From Sorex araneus (lineage: Eukaryota; Chordata; Mammalia; Eulipotyphla; Soricidae), in NCBI RefSeq assembly GCF_027595985.1, contig NC_073311.1, forward strand, positions 51,251,292 to 51,315,291: 64,000 bases of DNA, in the 5' to 3' direction. The notes under the pieces are model-generated. The model worked only from the letters and a program-made list of their open reading frames with translations. It was not told the DNA's origin and did no database searches. A program made the translations under genes and the position numbers. This document shows, piece by piece, positions 21,912 to 32,989 of the stretch (position 1 is the first letter of the stretch; every line of letters starts with the position of its first letter).

Positions 21912-22585
21912 GTGACAGAGAGAGTCTCTTGCCAGCACTCCTGGCTGTCTTCTCCGGGGGCCCCTTGGAAGGGATGGGCTCCAGCTTCCCTCCCTGGCCT
22001 GAGCAGGGCTCCTGGCGGCCTCGCCACAGTTATGCTCAAGGCCCCTCTCCACACATTGGGATGAGCCTCAAGCACGAAGTTACCGGCAGAGGAACCCAGG
22101 TATGTGGGACCCGGGGCTGAGACCTCAAAGCCTGCTCGGATCGGGACTGGACCTCCCCCGCCCCTTTCCCATTTCCCAGTAGCTAGGCGGTCACACCCAG
22201 GTACTGCACCCCCCACGCCACGTTGTAATCCCATCAATGGCCAGAATCCAGAGACTTAAAAGCAAGCTCCCAGAAGTGCGTGGCAGAAGTGGCCACATGA
22301 TATCTTATAGCCTACTTCTTTCTCTGGGAGCACCTGGCAAGCTACCTAGAGTTCCCTGCCCACATGGGAGAGCCTCGCAAACTCCCCATGGTGTATTGAT
22401 ATGCCAAAACCAGTAACAAGCTGGGTCTTATTCCCCTGACCTGGAAAGAGCCTCCAATGCGGCATCGTTGGAAAGGACGAGTAGAGTAGAGAGAGGCTTC
22501 TAAAATCTCAGGGCTAGGACGAATGGAGACGTTACTGAGACCGCTTGAGAAATTTGACGATCAATGGATGATGATGATGATGAAG
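21912..22585 (+). repeat. Chimeric SINE-like element, copy 3 (longest)
   Basis: About 670 bp. The left GC-rich module (21912-22300) includes 'GGCTGTCTTCTCCGGGGGCC', 'GAGGAACCCAGGTATGTGGG' and 'AGCTAGGCGGTCACACCCAGG'. The right half repeats long-body SINE blocks ('GGCAAGCTACC', 'ATGCCAAAACCAGTAACA', 'GGAGACGTTACTG') with an extra insert, and ends in a (GAT)n run. It is absent from unit B at the same place. Confidence 0.75.
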
Positions 22586-23041
22586 TATCATAAAAATTAA
22601 TACAGCATGTTTTTCCATTTATATCATAGAAAGAAAAGAATAACTAGAATATTTACTGGAGTAGCAAATACACAATACTTTTCTGCAGAGGGGTTGGGTT
22701 GTTACAGAAGGTGACCCATTTCCAAAGTTAGTCAAGACATGATTAGGAATTGAAATATCAACATATTATCTAAACAAGACAACACAGAACACAGTTACAA
22801 TCAAAATATAATTTAAATGGATAACTGAGCAGATACAGTCAAGTGTAAAGCAATAGACGGACTGTAATTCAGAAGACAACCAATCTCAACTAACAAAATA
22901 TTAGCACAGAAGGTTTGACTTGTAACAGCATTTTAGCAGCCCTTCATACAAGGACTTCATAACCATGATGAGATGCAACAATTTACATTAGTTTTCTTCT
23001 AAGAAAATATTTTTTGATTACTTCATTGGCATTGATAACAG

Positions 23042-23275
23042 CACTGTAGCACTGTCATCCAATTGTTCATCGATTTGCTCGAGCAGACACCAGTAATGTC
23101 TCCATTGTGAGACTTGTTGTTACTGTTTTTGGCATATCGAATACACCACAGGTAGCTTGCCAGGCTCTGCCTTGCGGGCGGGATACTCTCGGTAGATTGC
23201 CAGGCTCTCCGACAGGGACGAAGGAATTGAACCCAGGTTGGCCACGTGCAAGGCAAATGCCCTACCCACTGTGCT
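23042..23275 (-). repeat. tRNA-derived SINE, long-body subfamily
   Basis: A reverse copy with the 11-bp duplication ATTGATAACAG at 23031-23041 and 23276-23286. Confidence 0.9.
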
Positions 23276-23304
23276 ATTGATAACAGGCAATATAAAATAA
23301 ATTA

Positions 23305-23470
23305 TTGAGGGCTAGCTATGGGGACAGGCTTAAGGATTGGTTGGGAAAGCGGGAGACAATAGTGGAGGGAAGGTGACAGTGGTGGCGGGATTGGTGTTGG
23401 AATATTGTATGCCTGTAACAAACTGTCATGAGCAACTTTGTAAACCACAGTGTTTAAATAAAGGGTAGGG
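23305..23470 (+). repeat. Short 3' tail of an L1-type retroelement
   Basis: 'GGTGACAGTGGTGGCGGGATTGG...GGAATATTGTATGCCTGTAACA...TTTAAATAAAGGG' looks like the last 150 bp of a non-LTR element with an AATAAA signal. It is related in layout to the end of the composite element at 52.6 kb. Confidence 0.55.
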
Positions 23471-23599
23471 TGAAAATTATATATGTAGACCTTATCTATT
23501 TAATTAAACTCCAAAATATATTGGCACAGAAATTTTTGAGTTTTATTAATGACTGGCTCCTCTGATATCTTCCTTCTGTAGTTTAGAAAATGGAACAGG

Positions 23600-23774
23600 G
23601 GGCCGGAGCGATAGCACAGCGGGTTGGGCGTTTGCCTTGCACGCAGCCGACCCAGGTTCGATCCCCGGCATCCCATATGGTCCCCCAAGCACTGCCAGGA
23701 GTAATTCCTGAGTGCAAAGCCAGGAGTAACCCCTGAGCATCGCTGGGTGTGACCCAAAAAGCAAAAAAAAAAAA
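23600..23774 (+). repeat. tRNA-derived SINE, short-body subfamily, near consensus
   Basis: It starts 'GGGCCGGAGCGATAGCACAG' and ends in poly-A, with the duplication AAAATGGAACAGG on both sides (23587-23599 and about 23773-23785). The site is empty in unit B near 40640, so this is a recent insertion 600 bp upstream of the copy A promoter block. Confidence 0.94.
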
Positions 23775-24231
23775 ATGGAACAGGAATCAGAAATTCATAA
23801 TGAAAATTAGAGATACTAACGACTCTATACCAAGGAGATAGATGAAAAATCCACACAATACATTACCCGAGAGTCAAGGGCTGGATTAAAAGATATTGTT
23901 TGTGTGCTGTGGAGACTGCCTATGTTTCAAATGCAGAGACGGTGGAAAACTATTTAGATCTAATAACCCTTAGCTTTCTCACTGGTAAAATATCTTTGCT
24001 TATGTATCTTCATTAGTAAGAATTTTCTAGAAATAAATGAATTACTTGTAAGCTAAGTGCTTTAAGTTGTATTTTAGCATAGGATCAATAAAGTGCATTT
24101 ATTGTTATTAAAAGAGGAAAGTGTTATGTGTATTTACCTTTGGTTTGTCCATTTTCACGATAATTCTAAAATGATTTTGATGTTCAAACATTAAGAAAAA
24201 AAAGCATACTCCGCTTATATGACAGTGAAAA

Positions 24232-24382
24232 TATTGACATGACGCAAGCGCAGTGAGAATTTCCTGTATTGTGGTTCTAGAACATTTTAGAAGTTAGTGA
24301 TTTTGCTGCCTCTTGCTTGCACAACAGTGCCTCGCTGATGACCCAAGAACTTTAGTTAAATAAACATTTTTTTTTCCTTTAG
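24232..24382 (+). promoter_or_regulatory. Putative promoter block of KLRD1 copy A
   Basis: The string TGACGCAAGC followed by GAGAATTTCCTG and TATTGTGGTTCTAG is kept almost unchanged at matching places in front of all three KLRD1 copies, although surrounding DNA has drifted. It contains a CRE/C-EBP-like TGACGCAA, an ETS or STAT-type TTTCCTG and a RUNX core TGTGGTT. CD94 in human and mouse is driven by two promoters; this block could be the proximal one. A TTTTTTTTTCCTTTAG tract also allows the next segment to be used as a spliced exon. Confidence 0.55.
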
Positions 24383-24507
24383 GCATCTTTCAACACTGCT
24401 TTTGGATTCCTTCACCTTGAACTGAACTCTGGAATTGGCACCAACACTTTGAAAGAGCTGCTTCATCCTTGTCTATTTCACCTATGAGACATCGTTTCTG
24501 ATGGCAG
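24383..24507 (+). CDS. KLRD1: KLRD1 copy A exon 1: 5' UTR and first two codons
   Basis: Only ATGGCAG (24501-24507) is coding before the donor GTATGT. A six-codon upstream frame ATGAGACATCGTTTCTGA ends on the start codon (TGATGG). Copies B and C lack that upstream ATG. The left edge assumes the acceptor at 24381; transcripts starting inside the exon would be shorter. Confidence 0.75.
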
Positions 24508-27500
24508 GTATGTGCCAACAAACTTACAAATTAAAAATAGTCAAAGTATATCCATGAATATTGCAAAATTAAGAGTAGGGCTTTCAGAAACAGCGGCATC
24601 TTTTTTAAAATGTTTTTTCCTAGTATCGCTATTTTCCACTTTTTCTTTTTCTGAGTCTCCATTCTGTAGCCTAGAAATTATTTTTATTTTGCAAAATTTC
24701 TAGGACAGTTTTAAAAAGTGGTTTTTCAAATAAGGGCAGCTTTGCATCCTGAATAGAAACTTATTTACCAGGTTCAGCTTTGAGAAACATTAGAGCATAG
24801 AAATACAGAACTATTAATGACAGTGATTGAAAGCGTACTTAATATTTTTATTAAATATTTGTTGTGACTTCCCAAAACCACTTAGGTTTACATTTACCTA
24901 GTGAGTTAATGAAATACTTTCTGGGAGTGCACTGCATTTTTAATGCAGAGTACTCTGTCTTTCAGTTTTAGAGGGAGCTCTGATAGCCGTGCCTGTAGGA
25001 CACTGGGCCCCTCCAGAGACACTGGACCTGGAAGAGCAGCCTGGACTGTTCAATAGCCTGATCCAGCCATGTGGAGCTGCCCGGCCCTGCAGTGCTGGAG
25101 CACCCAGACCCAGTGTTGCTGGGAGAAGGGGATCTGCTACTAGTGGTCAAACCAGAGGCCTCACACTTGCTTGCAACCAGGCAATATCTGTGAGCAATTA
25201 ATCTTGGATATGAGAAAATGGGATGCTCTTATGAAAAGAATAGTTGCTTAGTGTGCAGAGATGTGGCTCAAGGGACTTGTTTGTGCAATGTCCTTATTCA
25301 GGCTCAGCCCTGCAGAGGAAACGCAGTCAAGCCCGTGCATTGGAGTGTTAGATCCACATGCTGGACGTGGTTTTGGGTCCCTGGCACATTTGTGTGGCCT
25401 CTATAAAAACGGTTGCCTATGGGTCAGAAGTCATTTTGATATTAAAATATTATAGATCCTGAGGCTGGAGTGATAGCATAGCGGTTGGGCATTCGCCTTT
25501 CACGCGGCCGAACCGGAGTTCGATTCCTCCGCCCCTCTCGAGAGCCCTGCAAGCTACTGAGAGTATAGAGCCGAGCCTGCGGGGCAGAGCCTGGCAGCTA
25601 CCCGTGCGTATTGGATATGCCAAAAACAGTAACAATAAGTCTCTCAATGAGAGACGTTACTGGTGCCCACTCGAACAAATCGATGAGCAACGGGATGACA
25701 GTGACAGTGAGATACTACATGGGGAACCTCTCACCACACCAAGCCCAGGGTGTCCCAACTCTTCCCATTCCCATGTGACCTCAGGATGGTAAGACCAGCC
25801 AAGCTGGTCAAACACAGGGTGCCTTAAAATTAGGAGAAGGGAACATCTCCGGAAGTATTATTTTGACAATGAGAATGTATGGTAAATCAAAGACTCAGTC
25901 TAGTAAACTCACTCTATTTCTCATTTGAATCTTTATAAGCATTACTACTTTGAAAAATAAGTTTCAGTGGATCCTTAGTTTTCATATATAGGGGTCTCAT
26001 GCACTCTTCTTGTGACTTTTTAGATGTCTTAAAAAAGCCATCTAAATTAATTTAATTTAATTTAATTATCTAAGTGCATCAACAGAATCTTTGGATATTT
26101 TCCTACCCGAGATACTTAAGTTTCTTTGACAAAAATTAAAAGAAATTATATAGCAAAACAATGGTACTTATGTGATGGTAAGGAAGTATAAGTATAGATG
26201 ATCTCCCTGAAGAATAAATATGTTATGTAATACATTGGCATTTGGGGCTAGAGGGAGTAGAGTCAGTATGAGGTTTGCCTTAAACTGGCTAAGTAGGGTT
26301 TGAATCCTGGCACCACACATGATCCCTGGGGAACCATTTCTGAGCTCATCTAAGAGTGCCCCCAAAAGTGAAAAATTTCATTAAAGAAAGCTATGAATAT
26401 GATATCTTAACGTTCCATTTTTTTTCATTGTAAAGATGATTGGACGATAACTCTATAATATGGAATGATTCTTTTTCCATTGCTTGTGATTTTCAGAACT
26501 TCAGCTCTTGGGCTTTTCTTTTAAATTATTTCTTTTCTTTTCTTTCTTTCCAGCTTCTCGGACAACTCCGTGGACATGGATCTCTGGAATCTTAGGAGTA
26601 TTGTGCCTTTTACTAATGATACTTTTGGGAATTTTGTTGAATCGGTGTAAGGTTTTCTTGGATATGTATAAAAATTAAAATTCTGATATAGATATTTAAT
26701 TTTAAAGATTTAATTTTGATAATATATAATATTTTATGACCTTTTTATAATTGATTTTCTAAACTATTTTGTGCAGTCTATCAGAATCAAAGTAAGGAGA
26801 TAAGCATCTCACCAGGATCCGCTCTAGAACACCAGGAAGGTAGGATTCATGCTTTGGATAATATTGATAGAAAAGAAACAGACAGTTCCACATTATCATC
26901 ATACAGAATCATGATTTCACATAGCAATACAAACACATCTGCCAACTGCAGGGTTAACTATTCTCTAATGAAAAATATTAAAGTATATTAAATAAGAACA
27001 TTTATTTGTATTTTATATATATAGTAAATATGTTAAGTTAGAGTTCAATGACATCTTTTTTTACATTATAGGTGCTTGTGTTCAAACTACTGTCCCAAAC
27101 CAAATTACATTAAACTTTAGTTAATTCAAGTTAACTCTGGTTTCCGTTTGGTTGCTCAGAACATACATATATGTATATATACACACATATATCTGTGTAT
27201 ACATATCTGTGTATGCCTCCTTTTAATTCTACATCTTTTATGACTCAAAATGTGGTGTAAAGATTTCTGATATATTGATTCAGTGAGATCAAGATCAAAC
27301 CTTCATTTTTTTGCGTGTTTTTCTAAATAGCTTTTACGTTGTCTTACTGTCTTTTGTGATCATATGGTGCTTCATTTAAGACTCTTTCTTTTGGCATTAT
27401 CCCTAGCTTTCATGGAACATAGTAGACATATGTAACTGTATAAGATTAAACATGAGATATCTTTGCATGATAAACTTTTTGTAATATGAGTCATTGTAGT

Positions 27501-30500
27501 AATAGCTTCCTACATGTCATTCAATTTTCATTTATTTGTAAAGTGAAAAATATAAGATCTATGGTGCAAATAAGAATGTCATGACTTAAGTGACTAAGTA
27601 AATGTTCACAGCTTTATTAGTAACAAAATAATGAGAATTCTGTCTAAGATTCTTTCAATTTATTTTGAAAATAAACTTTCATATGTATAGTACCAGAATT
27701 ATCACTATACGCCTTGCTTTTTACGTTTTGGGAAATATGCTTAAATACATTTTTTAAAAATATCCCTTGCATAATATTTACTATTTAAACAACAAGGCTG
27801 AACTTTGGGTCACTTCCAGAAAAAAAGATATTTCTAGGTAATTTTCTCTTAATCTTACAATTAAGGTGTCCCTATAGTACATTCTATCAAATACTATTTT
27901 AATCTACTCCATTTTTTGAAATCCCAGTGTCATCATATCTGATTAACAAATGATTGGATATTAGATAATTTAGACAATGTTGCTAGACTATGATTTATCT
28001 ATATGAATATATTTAATAAATATGTGTTAATAATTAATTATCAGTCAATGAATTTTGAATGAGTAGATAGCCCTGAAAAAGCGAATCTCTAAATTCATTG
28101 GTGATGTCTTTTCCTAGATTATTCGAGCTGCTGTTCTTGTCTAGAAGGGTGGATTGGATACCAATGCAGCTGTTACTTCATCTCTAATGAGCAAAAAAGT
28201 TGGGAAGCAAGTAGGAATTTCTGTAAATCTAAGAATTCCAGTCTCTTTCAGATGCACAACAAAGAAGAACTGGTATGTATTTCATTCTACTTTTCTACAT
28301 GTTTTGAATGAGGAAAATATACTATCTATATAAGCTGAATTAAGAAATTCACGTTTTTTGAAGTAAATAGATTTTATTTAGAGGTTTCTGAGGGAAGGAG
28401 GAAGGGATAAGTGGGAGAGAGGATAGTGAAAATAATGCGCTCAAGAGAGAACTCGGGCTTCTCCAAGGGTGGAGGAAGCCCCTACACATAACAGAGCTTT
28501 ACACACAGAAGTATGAAAGCATGAAAGTACACATCTCAAGAGGGGAGATGCGGGCAACACTTGTGCTCGGGTGACACATGTGCTTGGCCATGTGAACACA
28601 AGCAGCACATGGGCTCAGGCAGCATGTGCGCCAGAAATTCACTTTTCATATGGATGGTCATTTTGAATAATGTCTCACAATTTTTCTTTGCCAGGAAACA
28701 ATATTTATAAAACCTAAATAGTATTTACTCAAAGATGTATACTATAGGGGAAAATTAAAGCTATATTCAATACAATATGAGAAAATTTTCAGAGAATTCA
28801 AGATCTATAATACATAGGTTGTTATTTTTATTCACTTATTAACTAAAAAACGTTGTAATTCTAGTTTTAAAAGTTGAGTGTATAGCTAATTTTAAAACTT
28901 TGTGTCCTTTGATTATATTTTAGAAAAGATATGAAAACTGTGTTCGTTAAAATCCCACTTCCTTATGTTGTAGTGCTTACCAACCAGTGCTCACAAGAGC
29001 TGGGTCATTATCCGTGACACTCAGCCCTGCTGTGGGGGCATTAACCCTGCCGTGAGGGCTGGTGGGTTCAGTGCTCGGGCTGGCTGAACAGTGCTGAGGG
29101 TCACCAGGTCCACTCCAGCAGTACTTGGGGGAACCCGGGTTGCCTGAAATTGAACTCTGAGATAAGTGTATCTAAGGCATGTGCTTCAGTCACTTCTAAT
29201 TAAAGAATCAATATGATTATTTTATACTTGAAATGCAACTATACCATGTCAGACTTTGAGTTATCTCTGCAACTCCCAAAACGCAATTCTTAAGATAAGT
29301 GAAAATTCTACTAGCTGCGGGAGAATTCAGGATGCTATTGATTTGGGATCCAGTTTACTGATCTGTGAAATGTGTCCCATAAAAAACCCCTTTTAAATAT
29401 TTTTGATTGCTCAAGAAATGAGATTTTGTGATCCATTTTTCCCCTCTAAATCAGTGGGTTGCTGAAAAAAATAGGAGATTCAGTGAGTGATGCTTTCTAA
29501 TGTGGACACTACAAATGATTTGTTTGTGGATTAAAATGCAGAATCTAATGCAGAGTGATAACTTTCTTAGCTGCACATTACTCTCTGCGTTCATCGAGTT
29601 TAGGTTCATGTGTCTGACTGTGTTTCTAAGCAGCGTTTTTTGAGGTCCAGTAAGAGGCTTTTCTGGATTGGAGTTTCTTACAATAAGGAACAAGGCGCCT
29701 GGTTGTGGCTGAACGGCTCTGAAGTCTCCCTCGATCTGTAAGTTTCTGGCAGCTCTCGCCTTTTCTACTTTTGTTCTACTTTTGATGAGTCTGTCCTTTG
29801 AGCTCCACACAGAACATAAAGCTACAGAATATTAACTCCAATAACCTGTCCAGGGCTGAGAGTACAGAAAAGAGTCTCAGCAAAATAGCAATTTTACCCA
29901 CACACCGGAAAAAATGCAAGCTTATTCTTAGGTGACTTTATATGTATGCAACGGTGGCCGTAAAATCTCTTTGTCATCAGATATTACCTAGTACAAACAC
30001 TGGTGCACGCCCTTACACAGCTGTAGCCTTCACAGATGCTGTCTAATAGGAGCCATTAATTTATTTACTCTGGTGGATCCACATTCTCTTAACAATCTTT
30101 CCATGTTCGAATATTCTGGGTTAACTTCTTATTTACAATCAATGAACCTTATTTGCATTCACTGTTCTGGGATTTGCAACACAATCACGAACTTGACTTT
30201 TTGGACTAGATTTTCTAGATTAGTTCATGTAACTTTAAACAAAATGGAAGCTAATATAAGCATATTATGTATTTAAATGCAAAATAAATTCTCTGACTTT
30301 GGTGCTATTGATTATGAAGGCAATTGTTAAGCTTTTATAAATTGCATTAGGAAACTGAAAAATATTGCTGTACAATGAAAAAGTTACAAAATCAATGCAT
30401 TAATATTATTAATACCCTGTGTCAAGTCTTTAATGTACTAAAATCACCATTATCATGCTTTTTTTTTCTTTTATCATCCATTAACATTGTTTTTTATTAC

Positions 30501-30614
30501 AGATTTAGAGATTTTCAAACTTTTGACACAACAAAGTGCATATGGTTTACCACGAGTAAGAAGTTTTATGATGATAACTGTGAAGAAGAATTTAATTATA
30601 TCTGCAAACAATAG
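24383..30614 (+). CDS. KLRD1: KLRD1 (CD94) copy A, complete, short C-terminus
   Basis: This encodes the CD94 chain, which in other mammals links by a disulfide to NKG2 (KLRC) chains on NK and some CD8 T cells and reads peptide-loaded non-classical MHC class I. The exons are 24383-24507 (ATG at 24501), 26554-26646, 26777-26839, 28118-28272, 29634-29737 and 30503-30614. The splice sites are GT-AG, phases are 1,1,1,0,2, and the joined frame is 177 codons (human CD94 has 179). Residues 1-10 are cytoplasmic, about 11-31 are the membrane span, 34-54 the stalk and 55-177 the lectin domain, which keeps C59, C60, C62, C71, C73, C90, C153, C167 and C175. C59 matches the human position that bonds NKG2A. 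There are sequons at N37, N94 and N133. The frame stops at CKQ, where copy B continues with QLI. No charged membrane residue or cytoplasmic motif is present, as usual for CD94. Confidence 0.9.
25462..25712 (+). repeat. tRNA-derived SINE, long-body subfamily, in intron 1 of copy A
   Basis: It runs from 'GGCTGGAGTGATAGCATAGCGG' to '(CAGTGA)n'. Copies B and C are empty here. Confidence 0.92.
26554..26646 (+). CDS. KLRD1: KLRD1 copy A exon 2: membrane span
   Basis: It reads ASRTTPWTWISGILGVLCLL followed by LMILLGILLNR, closely matching the start of human CD94. The acceptor is CTTTCTTTCCAG and the donor CGGT|GTAAGG. Confidence 0.93.
26777..26839 (+). CDS. KLRD1: KLRD1 copy A exon 3: stalk
   Basis: Its 63 bases read YQNQSKEISISPGSALEHQE with one sequon (NQS). 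Roughly 30% of bases differ from the copy B stalk exon, against about 8% in exon 4. Confidence 0.9.
28118..28272 (+). CDS. KLRD1: KLRD1 copy A exon 4: first lectin exon
   Basis: It begins DYSSCCSCLEGWIGYQCSCY and continues FISNEQKSW, the CD94 signature, and ends NKEEL before GTATGT. The paired cysteines needed for the interchain and first intrachain bonds are kept. Confidence 0.95.
28358..28635 (-). mobile_element. Unclassified 0.28-kb insertion in intron 4 of copy A
   Basis: Copy B lacks this segment. AGAAATTCACGTTTT on the left (about 28343) and AGAAATTCACTTTT on the right (about 28633) look like its target duplication. Read on the minus strand it has an AATAAA close to its end ('CTCTAAATAAAATCTATTTAC'), so it is probably a retroelement 3' end or LTR-derived piece. 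I cannot name the family. Confidence 0.55.
28975..29195 (+). repeat. Old repeat shared by intron 4 of copies A and B
   Basis: 'CACTCAGCCCTGCTG' and 'GGTCACCAGGTCCACTCCAG' recur at 45670-45900, so the insertion predates the A/B split. Its 3' part has SINE-like wording. Confidence 0.5.
29634..29737 (+). CDS. KLRD1: KLRD1 copy A exon 5: second lectin exon
   Basis: It opens RFLRSSKRLF and contains WIGVSYN and AWLWLNGSEV, matching the human FMSSSQQFYWIGLSY region. The acceptor is GTTTCTAAGCAG; GATCT|GTAAGT is the donor. The first residue is R where copy B has H and human has D. Confidence 0.92.
30503..30614 (+). CDS. KLRD1: KLRD1 copy A exon 6: last lectin exon, early stop
   Basis: It reads FRDFQTFDTTKCIWFTTSKK and ends NYICKQ then TAG at 30612. 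Copy B has CAG at the same codon and continues QLI. The change is one base (C to T) and removes three residues. Confidence 0.93.
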
Positions 30615-30868
30615 CTTATTTAGATATTTATTCTTTTGTTGTGATGGGACATATAAGTGTACTATACTAAAAAATGTTACCTTACATTTTATATTAACAT
30701 TATTTGCCTATTTCTTGACTATCTGTTAAATGTTTCAAAAGGTGTCTCATGAACATTTTTCTCTATGTAAAGCCATGTACTTTAAAATTTATAAAATTTG
30801 TACAACTATGCCTGGGATTATGTAGCTTCAAGATAAGTTTATGAATGTTTTGTTGTAACATAAACTTG

Positions 30869-30874
30869 AATAAA
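30869..30874 (+). terminator. Poly(A) signal of KLRD1 copy A
   Basis: AATAAA lies 255 bp after the stop codon, followed at once by ATTAAA. In copy B the AATAAA is lost. Confidence 0.65.
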
Positions 30875-32189
30875 AATTAAATGCTTTAAGCTCATATTTT
30901 ATAAATTTTCTTTGCAGAAATTAAAATAACAATTTCATGGAATAGTGAACACATATCTCATTTAGTGCTTAGGATGGCATATTCAGTTGGGAAGTCCATC
31001 TCATCTACCCTTCTGGATGTCAGTTATTCTTGAATAGTTATATGTGAATATATTTTCATTTGGATAAGGATCAGAACTCTCAGGCAGCACAATGGACATA
31101 AGGAATGTACATAGGAGTCCTCCAGGGTTAATTGATGAGGGTAGTAGTCTGAAGGTTTGCCCAGCACTAACCAGTTCTGTTAGTTCTCAGATGATGACTT
31201 CTGAGCACCCTGGTAGATATTTTATTAACAGTTTATAGAAATTATAGCATAAACCACCAATAAAGAAAAAGTATGAGAATAGAAATGAAAAAAACATTCA
31301 GAAGTTGTAGGATACAATAAAATAGGTAAAATAGAAACTTATCGAAAGGACTGAGTATCAAAATAAATAAATTATAAAATTACTCAATGAGTTTGAAGAT
31401 GTGGTGCAAAAACATTAAAAAAAACTCAGAAGATTTAAATAGTGTGAAATGAAAGGAACATATCAGAAATTTTAAAGAAGTTTTCAAGAACACGAGGCTG
31501 AAGCAATATTATAGTGGGTAAAGTACTGGCCTTTCATGTAGCCAACCTCGTTCGATCCCCAGCTCCTATGAAGAATTCAAGAGCAACCAAAGAATAAAAG
31601 TACGTAGGAGACTCTGGAGAAACTGGACTATGAGATCAACAAAGAACTACTGATCAGAGAGATTATAAGTAAGAATTTTTCAAAGTCAAAGATCAAATGC
31701 ACCCAGATTCAAAAATTTCAGAGTCTCAGGTAAAATGAACCCAAGCAGAAAGACTCCAAGATGCATGTAATCAAAAAGACAAAGACAGAATTCTGAAAGT
31801 ACAAAGATTAAAGAAGGAAATTATACATAAAGAATTTCCATAAGCTTCACAGTGGATCTATTAAATATAACTTTCTGGGGCAGAATAGAATAGTACTAAA
31901 TAAGAAGTAAGTCTAATTAAATAAACATATTAACAAGAACATTCAGCTTAGTCATTATTTAAATTATTATTCTAGAAAGCTTCCTAGAAAAATTTAAAAA
32001 GTGCATAGACTTGAAACCAGCTCTGTAAGAAGTATTATACTGTCTTTAAAATACAAAACAAACTTTAAAACACTATTATTTTCTTAAAAATTATGGCAAT
32101 AGATTCATAGCAGTTCCTATGAACTATAAAACATGGATATGAAATTACCTGTGTTTATTGCATTTTAAGTACCATATTTAGTTTTTTAT

Positions 32190-32580
32190 ATCGAGGTTGC
32201 TGAAAGTCTTATTTTCTTCTCATAAATGGATGTTGAATCTGATCAAAAGCTTTATCCTCATCTAGTGATACGTTCAGATGATTTTCATCTTATATTTGTG
32301 GATATGGTGCATAACATTCAGTGAGTTAGATAAATGGAACCATTTAAGTCCCTGGACAAATTCCACTTAGTCTTGTATGTAACCTTGTTTTAAGCACTAT
32401 GTTCAGTCAAGTGAGAATTTTATTTGAAGATCTTTTGCATCCATGTTCCTTGGGGATTGTGATGATAATTTTCTTTTGGGTGTACTCTGTTTTGGTATTA
32501 GAGTAATGCTGGTTTCATAAAACAAATGCTTCTGAAGATTGCATGGAATCACAAAACCTACTCAACGTTTATGAAAAAGA
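32190..32580 (-). repeat. L1 ORF2 fragment, antisense
   Basis: 'TTTTGCATCCATGTTCCTTGG...TTTTCTTTTGGGTGTACTCTG...GGTATTAGAGTAATGCTGGT' is the reversed reverse-transcriptase region of mammalian L1. It is heavily mutated. The unit B counterpart is not obvious. Confidence 0.7.
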
Positions 32581-32989
32581 AGGTTTGCTGTGTTACTCCA
32601 TCTTACTATAGTATTGAGGTAGACTAATGAAAATAGTGAGTCATTTGGAAAAACTTGAAATGAAATGAAATGTTGATGAACAAGTCAAAAATATAAAATA
32701 GGAAAAGGCTTATTTCAAGACTATGTTCTCTCTTGAACATGTATTTTCCTTATTCTCCTATCTGATTTTTTCACTCTGGTGAAACCTATGTTCTCTCTTG
32801 AATATTTATTCCTCTTTTTATGTCTTCTCATGTTTCTCTAATATGGTTCTTTCAAAATATTATTTCTTTGCTAAAATTATGGTAAAATAAAATCCTTTTT
32901 GATAAATGGTGATGAGAAAGCTGGCTAGATACATAAAAAAATAATGTGTCCAATACCTTACTCTAATACAGAAAACAACTCAAAAATTA

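Noticed and set aside
29451-29810. Long antisense open frame over exon 5 of KLRD1 copy A, with a similar one over copy B (46122-46549)
   Set aside because: The two are alike only because the underlying lectin exon and its flanks are duplicated. The frames differ in extent, and no family is recognisable.
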